Origin: Phoronis ovalis
Taxonomy: Eukaryota; Phoronida; Phoronidae
Direction of reading: 5' to 3'
Length of the DNA stretch: 23,629 nucleotides
Assembly: GCA_028565635.1 (NCBI GenBank)
Contig: JAOXYB010074166.1
Span: 1 to 23,629 of the forward strand
This document shows, one piece after another, positions 1 through 9,376 of this stretch. Below the pieces are notes generated by a model. That model saw only the letters and a program-made list of their open reading frames with translations, did no database searches and was not told the origin of the DNA. The translations under genes were made by a program, and so were the position numbers. Numbering within the stretch: position 1 is the first letter of the stretch; the number at the start of each line of letters is the position of its first letter.

Positions 1-400
1 TATGCAATTCCTTTCGCTCAAATAACCAATTTAAACAGCGTACAATGATGATTCTTCGAATCGTCGTTGTCTTGTTGAACATGTATCAGGCTATACTTTC
101 ATTATTAAAACAATGCATCGTAACCAACCTATATAATGCCAGCCTAGTAGCATCTGAGATTTTGTGATATTAAGGGAAAACAGTGCTTCGTAGTTAAGTG
201 CCCTAAAACAATAAATTTAATAACTGAATATACATAGGATGTATGTCTCGAAATACCACATTTTGCATTACTTATAGTTCGCCACATGTCTAATTACATA
301 ATAAAATATTATGTTTTTCAGGTATGTCATAAAGAACTTACATATTTAATCATCAAAAAATTATGTTCTCTGTTCAAAATATTTTTTTTTGTCTACACAG
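1..400 (+). other. Intron of copy A (5' part outside window)
   Basis: No exon with the expected HGGAG or FNAG sequence was seen here. The segment ends in a good acceptor at 400. It is read as the intron between the missing first exon and 401-543. Confidence 0.6.
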
Positions 401-543
401 GTACTGGATCTGTCCTAACAGCAGAGGAAAAAGTTGAGATGGACTCAATTATTATGGAAGGAGAAAGGTTAAATACTGGGGCAGTTGCTTGTATAGAGAA
501 TATGAAGAATCCAAGTCATGTGGCTCGTCTTGTAATGGAAAAG
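401..543 (+). CDS. Copy A exon (alpha-chain middle)
   Basis: Acceptor gtctacacag before 401; donor at 544 (gtaccc). Encodes [15 protein letters not shown] through LVMEK and enters one base into a Gly codon. It is 143 nt, exactly the length and phase of its copy B counterpart; by hand count 21 of 48 residues are identical. Confidence 0.85.
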
Positions 544-3434
544 GTACCCTTTACAAGTAAAGTTTTGACACCATTTGAGTGCTTTTCTGGTTGCACATGA
601 GGAGCTGTTGTCTTTAGCATTCACCTACGTTTTGTATTGCTCTCACTTTATAGAAAATATTGCTGTTTTTTCAATGCAAACTGAATTTGAAAAAAGTAGA
701 TATTCTAAAATGGCAGTGTGTCAGAAGAAAAGTTACATTAACTGATTTGTTTGAAGTGCGTAATAGTTCCTGTTACTTAAACTTGTCGAAAATTTACATT
801 TGCCACGTTCTGTAGACTGGTCATGTTTTGCTTGTTGGTGAAGGTGCCAATGAATTTGCTTGCGCACAAGGAATACCAGAAGTATCTCCAGAGTCCCTAG
901 TTACAGATGAAGCCAGACGGCAGTGGGAGGAAATGCAAAAGTTTAAAACTTCAGTCAACACTTTATTCAGTAGCAGGTATGTATTTTGTTTGGGTATGTA
1001 CATTTTGTTTGTGTAGCACCTATGTGTTATTTGTGTAAATTCAACAAAAAAGTAAGAAGAAATTCAATTTTTCCAGTAACTATTTTGATCTATTTCTTGC
1101 ATAGTTTTTCTAGGAGTTTTGTATCCAGGACTTACTGTTATAATTTCACATACTTTTTGTTGTGCCACGTAGCTTCTTAAATCAGGCTGGCTTAAGAAAG
1201 ATATTTTTTGGTTATATTTACACCACTTTGTGGCTAGTAAAAAGGACACCGTCTATCATACTTTTATGATCATGTTTTACTGATTTATTGAGTAAAAGAA
1301 CATGTTTGATTAACTAGTAAATAATTGAAACTGGCAAATGGACCAAAAATGTGCATTCTGTGTAAATCTGGAATTGGAGATGAAAAGCACTTATAATCTC
1401 TTTTAATTATATACACAATGCATTTATTTCCAAATTATCACTGACAGCACCATGAACCCATGGTTAAACTTATTAAGCTAATGCATTTCAGTAATCTGTC
1501 TAACATTGCTGCTTTTGTCTGTAATGCTTTTAAATCAGAGAAAAATTTAGCTGTAAATAAAGTTGGTGGCTTTCACCTTCTTGAGAAAATGAGTTAAGAA
1601 TTTTTATCATTACAGGAATTCGTCAACTTCCCAACTAGGCCATGATACTGTAGGCGTTGTTGTTGTTGATGAGATGGGACACGTAGCTTGCTGCACGTCT
1701 ACAGGTGGAATTTCTAACAAATTGCCAGGAAGAGTTGGGGACAGTCCTATTATTGGTCAGTCACTGTTACTATTTTGAATTTTATAGAATTGATGATGAT
1801 AGTATTTATTTGGCCAATATTGCAAGTAGTGTTGCCTTGCAAAACACAAAATCTTAAATTTAATATAACCTTTTAAATATTAAAAAAAATATATTTTCCA
1901 AATTTATAAATGTGTAGTATGTTAGTGTTATGTTTCGTTCTTATGAATTGAATATATTTAGCATCCACAAATCAAGTGTTACTCACCTTCTACATAATTT
2001 GAGCACATTCTGGATATTGCAGAGGAACACAGAGTTTATAATAAAGCATTTTTGTTAATTTTTGTTATTATTTGACTGTATTTTTTGCTGCTAGTAGGCA
2101 TTCATTTTCATTGCCGCATACTCCCAAATTTGGAAACTTGGAAGGGCTGAATTATGATTAAAAAGGTAAAGTATGAAATAACCACACCTGTTTGTTTCTT
2201 TGATGATTAGATGTTTTATATCTTCATGTTTTTCTTTCCTGATTTTTTTAGGTGCTGGAGCATACTGTGATGACAATATTGGAGCAGTTTCAACCACAGG
2301 TCATGGTGAAGCGATAATGAAAATTTGTCTTTCTAGGCATGTTACTGGATTAATGAATGAAGGTAAATTATTGTCCATACCGGTGACCATGTACAAATAT
2401 AGGAATTGGTATTTTCATTACCGACGCACACAAACTGGTGATGTATTAGCTTGCTTTTATTTAACCAACTTTTTAATTGCACTAGTATTGCTGTGCTACA
2501 GATTTGCAACCCAAACATTTCCAGCACCAACATTTTGAGAATGAATTGTGCAAGCATGCTGAGAACTACATCATTGTTCATTCATAAAATGCTGCATCCT
2601 GGGAATGTTTCACAACCAGTGGCTCCACCAAATGTAAATAATCTATTGCACTATAATATAGAGTTTTGTTCAAATATTATAGGCAACTACTATATGGTAA
2701 AAATTATATTGGTTATGGAGTCAGATACTTTTTAGTGGTGGGCTATGTGTCATTGTCGTCGTCTGTAACACTTTCTTTGTTGCGATAGCAGCTTCAGTTT
2801 TTATCATGTCGGTACAGGGTATAACTACATGTCAAAGTGCAGGTTACTTATAATTTTGACCTTGATTACTTCCAATATGGCTGCAAGTGTTTGTTCCCAA
2901 GAGGGCATGTCACGTTGTGCCAGTTGGAAAGGCCACACTTTTAATCCTATTCAAGAATGGATTATTTGCAGGTCATCACAGACATAAATATTCCCAATAT
3001 TTTATGTTGTTCATTGCAGGAGTGTTTGGGTTCTTGACCTGTGGTGCCACCAAGTGAATACAAATTGTCTATTCAAAGTTGATATTGCAGAAAAAGGTTA
3101 ATATTCTGATCAACTGCTGTATCCAAAGACTTGATTATGATTTTGTCAGTTTGTTCTGCTTTCAGGCTTCTCAGCTCAACTTGCTGCTGAAATGGCATTA
3201 AAATTCATGTATGATAAAGTCCAAGGTTGTGGAGGCTGTATAGTTGTGGACAAGAGAGGAAACATTGGTTTAGATTTCACAACAGAAAAAATGGCATGGG
3301 CAGCCATAAAAGGAGATGGAGAATTAAAATATGGTCTCAATCCTCATGAAGGTTACATGTCTTTGCTTGAAACTAGTGAGGTTTGTAAATTTGTTTTCTT
3401 TTCCCAAAATAATAGCATAAATGATTTTCTGTAA
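401..3434 (+). CDS. Isoaspartyl peptidase/L-asparaginase, copy A (5' partial)
   Basis: Ntn-hydrolase of the plant-type asparaginase family. Known members hydrolyse L-Asn and isoaspartyl dipeptides in the cytosol after self-cleavage before a catalytic Thr. Visible exons are 401-543, 816-976, 1616-1755, 2252-2362 and 3166-3380 (or to the stop at 3432-3434); they join in one open frame of about 274 residues. Counting from the first split codon, the nucleophile is T113 in HDTVG. STGG, GRVGDSP and TTGHGE supply the other Thr, Arg, Asp and Gly residues known from human ASRGL1. The C-terminal part (GGCIVV, MAWAA, YGLNPHE) matches ASRGL1 better than copy B does. The N-terminal exon with the HGGAG motif is missing and must lie upstream, because 1-400 has no match. 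The 17 residues after the possible donor at 3381 look like intron read-through, so the gene may continue into copy B. No secretion signal can be judged. Confidence 0.85.
816..976 (+). CDS. Copy A exon (end of alpha chain)
   Basis: Acceptor ttctgtag, donor gtatgt. Encodes [28 protein letters not shown] and the variable linker before the autocleavage site. It is 161 nt, one codon longer than the copy B equivalent. Confidence 0.85.
977..2251 (+). other. Copy A introns 977-1615 and 1756-2251
   Basis: Two AT-rich introns flank the catalytic-Thr exon at 1616-1755. I saw no coding or repeat structure in them. Confidence 0.6.
1616..1755 (+). CDS. Copy A exon with catalytic Thr
   Basis: Acceptor cattacag, donor gtcagt. 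Encodes LGHDTVG, whose Thr is the predicted nucleophile, then [17 protein letters not shown] with the second Thr and the substrate-binding Arg and Asp. From HDTVG on, 26 of 39 residues match copy B. Confidence 0.88.
2252..2362 (+). CDS. Copy A exon with TTGHGE
   Basis: Acceptor gattttttta-g, donor gtaaat. Encodes [20 protein letters not shown], the family's third active-site Thr-Gly motif. It is 111 nt, as in copy B, with 26 of 38 residues identical. Confidence 0.88.
2732..2880 (+). repeat. Dispersed repeat family 1, copy 1
   Basis: In the 2363-3165 intron, the stretch from gtggtgggct through ctgtaacactttcttt, gcttcagtttttat, acagggt, aaagtgcaggtt and ataattttgacct aligns with 23446-23629. 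Short indels and substitutions separate the copies. Probably a non-coding transposon remnant. Confidence 0.65.
3166..3380 (+). CDS. Copy A last recognised exon
   Basis: Acceptor gctttcag. Encodes [47 protein letters not shown] possible donor, gag|gtttgt, follows 3380 in phase 0. If it is unused, the frame runs 17 more residues to a TAA at 3432-3434; that tail (VCKFVFFS...) is unlike any family C-terminus. Confidence 0.75.
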
Positions 3435-3574
3435 TTTATATATTTCCCAAATAATACGAATTGAAGTAAATTTTTTTATATTGGATCATGTAGATCAGAT
3501 CTCTCCTTGCCTGTTGTATCTCTTCTATAGAATCTTCGATCTTGTTTTCTCACTCAAGTGTGTATGTGTGTGTG

Positions 3575-3636
<62 letters not shown>

Positions 3637-3773
3637 AGGCGTGATGTGTTGTGGTGTGGTGTGGTGTGGTGTGTTGCGGTATGTGGTGTGTGTGTGTGTG
3701 TGTGTGTATTAGGTAAAAAAAGTTCAAGAAATCCAGTTTTCTCTCAAACACATTTTAATTCCTGTATGTACAG
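3381..3773 (+). other. Possible intron joining copies A and B
   Basis: Begins gtttgt after GAG 3380 and ends tatgtacag at 3773. Removing it joins SLLETSE to NTVPKGLSM in phase 0 with no stop, linking both asparaginase units. No AATAAA or ATTAAA was seen inside it on the + strand. Confidence 0.5.
3559..3708. repeat. TG/CA microsatellite with GGTGT pentamers
   Basis: A (TG)n run from about 3559 to 3633 has a few interruptions. It is followed by a GGTGT tandem stretch (about 3651-3675) and a second (TG)n run to about 3708. Alternating TG can adopt Z-DNA. It produces spurious CVCV and HTHT reading frames on both strands. Confidence 0.95.
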
Positions 3774-3797
3774 AACACAGTGCCAAAGGGTCTTAGT

Positions 3798-4005
3798 ATG
3801 TCAAATTCAAAACCAAAGCCAACCATTGTTGTTCATGGTGGTGCAGGATTTGGTATTTTTCCTGATGACTACAACAGATGTCATCGTAATGGGCTAAAGC
3901 AGAGTGCCAAAGATGGCTATAGCATACTTAAAAATGGTGGATGTGCATTAGATGCTGTAATGGCTGCTGTTTCTTTTATGGAGAAAGATCCCTATTTCAA
4001 TGCTG
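3798..4005 (+). CDS. Copy B exon 1 (HGGAG)
   Basis: Encodes [11 protein letters not shown], the strand with the family N-terminal motif, to DPYFNAG. An acceptor (tatgtacag) ends at 3773 and the frame is open from 3774, so the exon probably starts at 3774. The first ATG is 3798; the upstream in-frame stop is at 3756-3758. Donor gtaaat. Confidence 0.85.
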
Positions 4006-7000
4006 GTAAATTATTATGTGTTAACAGATATTTTTGTAAAATAGTGATCCAGAATTTGTTTTGGGAAAATATTGTCCAAAAAAATTATTGGAACTAAATA
4101 TTTATCTTATTATCACTTCTTTGGAACTGACAGCACATACAAGAAAAGCTTATATCTTTTTGTTCTGTAGTTGAAAAAATCTTTTATTGAAACTGAATGT
4201 ATAGTCTATAAAAAGTAAGAGTTATCATAGTCCCAGGCAAAAATTATGTTTTTATGATTTCTTTCTGCAGGAGTTGGCTCCAAGCTAACAAGAGCTGGTC
4301 ACATTGAAATGGATGCTCTGGTAATCGATGGAAAAACTAACAAAGCAGGAGCAGTTGCTTGTGTAAAAAACATAATGCATCCAGTTAAACTTGCTAGAGA
4401 TGTCATGGATAAGGTAGGCACGTTGGTTTGACTTTTATTCTCCTTTAAAGTACACTTGTAGCTCTGTGATTGTGGTTTTGGTTGATCAGGCATTGAAAGC
4501 TTAAGGTAGACATTTGTTTGAATACTGCTGTTCTTGGGTATTCCAATAGGCCCGTTCCAGCTTGGGAGTTGCTATAATTTTTCAATTTTAATTATAATTG
4601 TATCATTTTGGTTGTGCTTTAAGGATAGTTGCGTAGAGAGATTGCTCAAAGGGGGTTGATTCATTCCTCAGATCCCTGCTTGTCACCTCCCCTGGACAAT
4701 ATATTTAAGTAAACATGCATTTGTAAAGATCTCTTTTGTCTTAGACAGATCATGTACTGTTGGTGGGAAGAGGTGCCAATAGTTTTGCCAGTCAACTTAA
4801 TTATGGTTATGTAGATGAAAAAGATCTAGTGACTGAACGGAGTGGCAAACAGTGGGAAAAACGAATATGTCATAAAGACTCAATTTTTAACATCGAAGAC
4901 AGGTACTATTGTTCTACTTTTAAACTAAAAGAAGGTACAGCATTTTAAAAGTTCTGGCTCAAAGGATCTTTCATGATCTTGGGCTGGCATTCGTGAAAAG
5001 CTGCTACAGTATGTTATTCATTCGGTTCAGTTAAGGACTGAAATGTTTTCTATATCCTAAACGTGTATAGGTAAAATAAAATAAAATATTAAAATGTTTC
5101 CATTTTCTGCATTTAAGCATTTGAAAGTGACACTGATGACCAATAAATTGACCCAAAAGTATGTATGTGCTTTGTTGTCCTTGCAAATATGATTTATCCT
5201 ATGAATTTATTGCTTAATTTTACAAAACTGAGTGAAAAAAAGGATATTGTTTATTTACTTATTTTAAAAGGGTGACGTGCAATTCTGGAGATGGTGAACA
5301 TGACACTGTTGGTGCTGTTGCTTTAGATTGTCATGGTAACCTGGCTGTAGCTATTTCCACAGGTGGCATTACTGGCAAACTACCAGGACGTGTAGGGGAC
5401 TCCCCTCTCATAGGTAAGAGAAATATGTATTTAATTTGGTTAAAATGTTCTATATTGTATGCATTCCTACAAGAATATAACTCTTGAGTGTATTGCTGAT
5501 GAAAAACATTTCAAACTATAAGCATTTGCAAAAAAATTTTATGTTCAATGTTGACACAAAACGAGACTGTAATAATACCCTTTCTAGTTAGAGTTGCAAG
5601 TACACTTTTATTCTTAAAACATTTCTCTAAACATATTATTGTCAAAATTAGAAACTACAAATTAGAAAGTGTTTGATTGGAATATTAATGAGAACATTAG
5701 CGTCGATGCATTACTACATTTTTCAGTTTTGATGTGTCAATATGAGGCTGCAATAGCATCACGCTTTTTTGTTTTACTTAGTTAGTCATGACAAAATTTA
5801 AGCATAAAATCAGCTGGTAGATATTATTTTGCAAAGCAGATCTTTTGAGTACTTTGAGAACTACTGCCCATGATAAATTTAAAACTAATCCAGAACTTTT
5901 CTATCTGTCGATAAAAATATTTGAATGTGACAGTTATATCAACAACAGACATAGTCAAATATTTTTAAAATGATTGTTTTGTATATTTCAACTTTGGTTT
6001 AGGTGCAGGCGCTTATTGTGATAATGACATTGGAGCTGTCACAACCACAGGACATGGAGAGAGTATAGCTAAAGTATGTTTAGCTAAACATGTTATTGAG
6101 CTCATGGGAAAAGGTATGAATTTTGTAATGTACTAAAATAATAGAGGTCAACATTTGCTAAACAAATTATTACACATATTGGAATACCTAGATGGCTATG
6201 CTGCCTACCTCTACTGAAAATTCATAAGACATGAAGACTATGTTGTCAAATGAAAACAGTTATAACTACATGTCATTTATGTATTTAAGGCTAATTTATC
6301 TTAAAACATGTTCAGTATTGTCATCTTTCTACTTGATATTTGTTTATAACAGTATAGCCAAGCAGTCTCTTTCTAATTCTGTATACCTACAGTAAACTAA
6401 AACAAAATGTTAGTATCAATCCAGTATAGTGTGAGATCATGTCACTTTCTGTGTCTCCTACAACTTGTAGGAATAACACCAAAGACAGCTGGTAGTCAGG
6501 TCCTTAATCTTATGACCTCACGATTAAATGTGGAGCTGGAATTATCATTCTTAATGTTTCTGGTGATGTGGCCATTTGCAACAATACGCAGATCATGAGC
6601 TGAGCTTGTATTAAGGATAGTCAGATGAAATCAGGAAACGTAGATGATGAGTGTACTGAAGTTTGGGATAAGCAAGTTGAAGTGTTAATGTCCTTACTTT
6701 CTTAGTTAATAACCTCAAGCCCACAAGCACTTCAAGCAGTAAATTAACCAAATCTCTCCCTAGTTACAAAATCCATTTCTGGTGATCTTTGGCTATAGCC
6801 TCTGCTATTCCACATGTAAATCTGTTTCTGCTATATTACTAAATGTTTTCTTGCAGACTCTGACAAACCTCTCTTTTCTTTTGAGCTTTCACAACATAAC
6901 TATCTGGTTGATATCATTTTGTTCCTGAACACATGACCAACTCATCTTCTTCTTTTGGGCAGAATGGTGTTCATGTTGCCTTGTTCACTTGTAATGACAT

Positions 7001-7425
7001 TCTTGTGATGGGAGTTAGATTTCCAATTATATTCCAATATTTCAGAACAACTAACTTAAGATGAAATATTCATGAATCAATACAGACTGATCTTTCTAAA
7101 TAAAATGCATTGCACCCCCCATCTGTGATAACAAACCAAAATACAAGTGAGGCATGCATATTTTGAAAATAATGTTATTGATCTAATTTATTTTATAGGT
7201 AAATTGATTGGACAGGCTTGTGAAGAAACACTGAAAGGTATGAAAGAAAGACTAGGTATACAGGATATGTTGTTCGATTATGGTGCAGGGATTATAGCAG
7301 TTAGTAAGAATGGCGAGCTTTATTGCAGCACAAACACTGGGAGGTTAGGATATGCGTGGATAAAAGATGGTGTAATGCATTCAGGACTTATCCCCTCAGA
7401 AGATAATATTGACAGAATATTATAA
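3798..7425 (+). CDS. Isoaspartyl peptidase/L-asparaginase, copy B (complete)
   Basis: Second tandem copy of the ASRGL1-type Ntn-hydrolase. Coding exons 3798-4005, 4271-4413, 4745-4902, 5271-5413, 6003-6113 and 7199-7425 total 990 nt, giving 329 residues plus stop; human ASRGL1 has about 308. HGGAG is at residues 13-17 and FNAG near 67-70. The nucleophile is T182 in HDTVG; T200, R210, D213, T233 and G234 are each offset by 14 from the human active-site residues. Expected role: L-asparaginase and beta-aspartyl dipeptidase, autocleaved into alpha and beta chains. ATG 3798 is the first Met and has A at -3, but the frame is open from the acceptor at 3773/3774, so this may be an internal Met of a fused protein. 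The last exon is diverged: a short insertion before GAGIIAV, and GYAW in place of MPWA/MAWA. No N-terminal signal peptide is visible, unlike lysosomal aspartylglucosaminidase. Confidence 0.88.
4271..4413 (+). CDS. Copy B exon 2
   Basis: Acceptor tttctgcag, donor gtaggc. Encodes [29 protein letters not shown] and LARDVMDK, the counterpart of 401-543 with identical length and phase. Confidence 0.87.
4745..4902 (+). CDS. Copy B exon 3
   Basis: Acceptor tgtcttag, donor gtacta. Encodes [29 protein letters not shown] and the linker toward the cleavage site. Confidence 0.85.
5271..5413 (+). CDS. Copy B exon 4 with catalytic Thr
   Basis: Acceptor attttaaaag, donor gtaaga. Encodes [12 protein letters not shown], with nucleophile T182, and [17 protein letters not shown]. 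The acceptor has a weak pyrimidine tract, but phase and homology fix it. Confidence 0.87.
6003..6113 (+). CDS. Copy B exon 5
   Basis: Acceptor ctttggtttag, donor gtatga. Encodes [20 protein letters not shown] and [16 protein letters not shown]233 and G234 are the third active-site pair. Confidence 0.88.
6114..7198 (+). other. Copy B intron 5
   Basis: The largest intron of copy B, with an apparent degenerate retroelement fragment on the minus strand (6763-6957). The rest shows no clear structure. Other copy B introns over 300 bp (4414-4744, 4903-5270, 5414-6002) held nothing I recognise. Confidence 0.6.
6763..6957 (-). pseudogene. Degenerate non-LTR reverse transcriptase tail
   Basis: Minus-strand reading gives KRRR-stop-VGHVFRN from 6957 and, in another frame, [13 protein letters not shown] ending near 6765. 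These resemble the C-terminal RRLRWLGHV... and ..LAKDRQKWR motifs of non-LTR retrotransposon proteins. Stops and at least one frameshift make it non-functional. Similarity is judged by eye on short motifs only. Confidence 0.4.
7199..7425 (+). CDS. Copy B last exon
   Basis: Acceptor attttatag. Encodes the C-terminal beta-chain part, including [14 protein letters not shown] and [14 protein letters not shown], ending ...DNIDRIL at TAA 7423-7425. Homology to family C-termini is recognisable but weaker than in copy A. Confidence 0.82.
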
Positions 7426-8601
7426 TGGATATTTGTGCGAGTTAGACTGTGACGATCTTGTGTCTATTTTCTTTTTGGGTTGGATTAGAAGAAGCGTGAA
7501 ATTACAGTGAATACGTTTTACATACAACCCCCTTTATATTTGAATGTATTACAAGATTGAAATTTAAGAACAATGAAATATATATAGATTGTTCATGATT
7601 AGATCCTTCTTCTTGCTATTGTACCAATTTTCCTCCCTATTGGAATGTTAATTTAATGTGATATTGCCAGTTGAATCTTGACGCAAAGTTGATACATGTT
7701 CGTAGTATCGTTCAAAAAAACAATGTTGTCCAATTGTCCTGTCTTCACTTTTTCCTAATACTTGTAAAGAACTCATACATTGTGGTAGTTGCAGTTTACT
7801 GATATATACAGGTTTCACTTGCCTTGACTATGAATTCATAAATTTATAAAGTTATCAGCTTTCTCATCATAATGGAGTTCTATGATGTGTTTAACCATGA
7901 CAATCCTGAGTCCAAATACATTTGCAGGGTTCACATATTATATTGCTTCTGTTGTGTTCAATGGTCTAGCTGGATGTGCTTTGATTTTACTTTACTCAGG
8001 CTATTTATCCTGCTTTAAGACTGTTATGTAATAGAGTACTGACATTATGAATAGTAAAGTCATATGCAAATTTTAAGAATATACCTCATGGCTTTGAGGG
8101 TTTGAATAATAATGATCCCAACATATTTGCATCTGTATCATTGAACTCAAATTTGTTCACATGATATTCTAATATATAACATAGACATTTCCTATAATGT
8201 TGGTATATCCAGTGAATAGTCAGATGTAATGAAACTCTATCAGGTGTCCTCAGAAAAATATAAACAGACATGGTGTTGGTAGATCCTCTTTTCAGAATTT
8301 TGTTTTAAGGAATTTATTAACAATTGTTTACTTGGTTTTGTAATTTTTGATTTTTGAATAAGTATTGTTAAAAGTTAATACTTACTTTTATGTTTACAGA
8401 GCTAGTAATAAATGTCTTACAAAAAACAGTATTAAACAATGTAACCAAATAATGAAATTGTTTGAAATGTTTGTAATAATTATACTTCTGATTTTCACGT
8501 GTTTTGTTTTTTTACCAATTTTGATAAGGGCTACCAGAGTTGGTGTTATATTTTCTCAACTGTTTAAAGTTTACTTCTTCAAAAAATGTTTGTTTAATAT
8601 A
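7426..8601. other. 3' region of copy B / intergenic
   Basis: After the stop at 7425 there is no canonical poly(A) signal for about 980 nt. The first seen are AATAAA at 8407-8412 and ATTAAA at 8431-8436. The 3' UTR may therefore be about 1 kb. No other gene was recognised. Confidence 0.5.
8407..8412 (+). promoter_or_regulatory. Candidate poly(A) signal for copy B
   Basis: First AATAAA downstream of the copy B stop codon, with ATTAAA close behind at 8431-8436. No transcript evidence is available; by chance alone such hexamers are frequent in AT-rich DNA. Confidence 0.3.
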
Positions 8602-8932
8602 CAGGGCTTGACACCTGCTGAAAATAAGTAGTAGTGTGGGCTAGCTGTGTTCCAAATCAAGTGGCCCCATTTAATTTCTGGGAGCCCAGTATTTTTTGTG
8701 CGAGCGCCCAAAGCACTTTTCAAAGCGAAAGTTCGCTTGTAAAAAAAATTGACAAGCAAAAAAAACACGATACCGACGACCGGAAGCATCTTTTTGTGTT
8801 TGGATGTTAAAAATAGTTCACAGGGAGACCTCCCGGTGCCAGTAGGTGGCCCGTCAGTCCAACAGCCGCTGCAGTTCGTGTGGCCTGAACAACATTTTAG
8901 TGACCTGGGACCAGCGTAGATGTTGAGCCCTG
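8602..8932. mobile_element. hAT-like MITE candidate, 331 bp
   Basis: The left end cagggcttgacacctgc and the reverse complement of the right end, cagggctcaacatctac, agree at 13 of 17 positions; all four differences are transitions. CAGGGCT ends are typical of hAT superfamily termini. The interior is more GC-rich than its flanks and has no transposase. The flanks are TA-rich (aatata / atatat), but a clear 8-bp target duplication could not be confirmed. Confidence 0.5.
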
Positions 8933-9117
8933 ATATATGAACTATTTAAAATTATGTGTGTTTCATATGTGTTTTATTATTTTAGTTGTAAATTTAATAG
9001 AAAAATAGTTGACCTTGTTGGAATATTTGTTTTATTCGAATGAATTTTAGTATTCTCAACATATAATCTTAATACCGGTTAATGAATTAATGCCGATTGT
9101 GTTCAGCGACTGAATTC

Positions 9118-9132
9118 CCACTAGAGGGCAAC
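9118..9132 (+). promoter_or_regulatory. CTCF-like motif 1
   Basis: CCACTAGAGGGCAAC fits the vertebrate and fly CTCF core CCASYAGRKGGCR. It lies about 270 bp upstream of the POLA1 start codon, between it and the asparaginase gene. Confidence 0.4.
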
Positions 9133-9156
9133 ACTTCCTTATATAGCAAATGTGAT

Positions 9157-9171
9157 CACCAGATGTCGCTG
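9157..9171 (+). promoter_or_regulatory. CTCF-like motif 2 (weaker)
   Basis: CACCAGATGTCGCTG resembles the same core, with a mismatch in the central GGC. It is 25 bp after motif 1, in the same orientation. Confidence 0.25.
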
Positions 9172-9362
9172 ACAACAGGTTATAAAACAATTAAAATAAT
9201 CTGATGTATTGTATTTTGGTGCTTTAAAACGAAAATTAATAAATTAGCATTTAAAATGTTTTTATTTTTAAAAGATTATCTGTTATCTGACAAATTTGTT
9301 AAAAACATGCTACATCCTAGACTGATTTCCTCCTTCTTTATATCTCGTTACATTTCGGTCAT

Positions 9363-9368
9363 TTCCGG
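9363..9368 (+). promoter_or_regulatory. ETS-like TTCCGG in POLA1 promoter
   Basis: TTCCGG inside catttccggcg, 34 bp before the start codon. Such GGAA-core sites are common in TATA-less housekeeping promoters. Confidence 0.35.
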
Positions 9369-9376
9369 CGTCATTT

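Noticed and set aside
3554-3751. Minus-strand His-Thr repeat protein
   Set aside because: It is simply the CA strand of the microsatellite translated.
3421-3897. 158-codon open frame with a CVCV-rich centre
   Set aside because: It runs across the TG microsatellite and overlaps copy B exon 1 in another frame; a product of low complexity, not a gene.
401-7425. Identity as taspase 1 or lysosomal aspartylglucosaminidase
   Set aside because: STGG, HGGAG and ASRGL1-like C-terminal motifs, no visible signal peptide in copy B and no taspase-specific insertions favour the ASRGL1 type.
8365-8631. 88-codon + strand and 72-codon - strand open frames
   Set aside because: They straddle the left end of the hAT-like element, with no family similarity and no splice support.
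9331-9346. TATA box (ctttatatctc) for POLA1
   Set aside because: AT-rich words like this are everywhere here; without a mapped start the E2F/ETS arrangement is the better supported signal.
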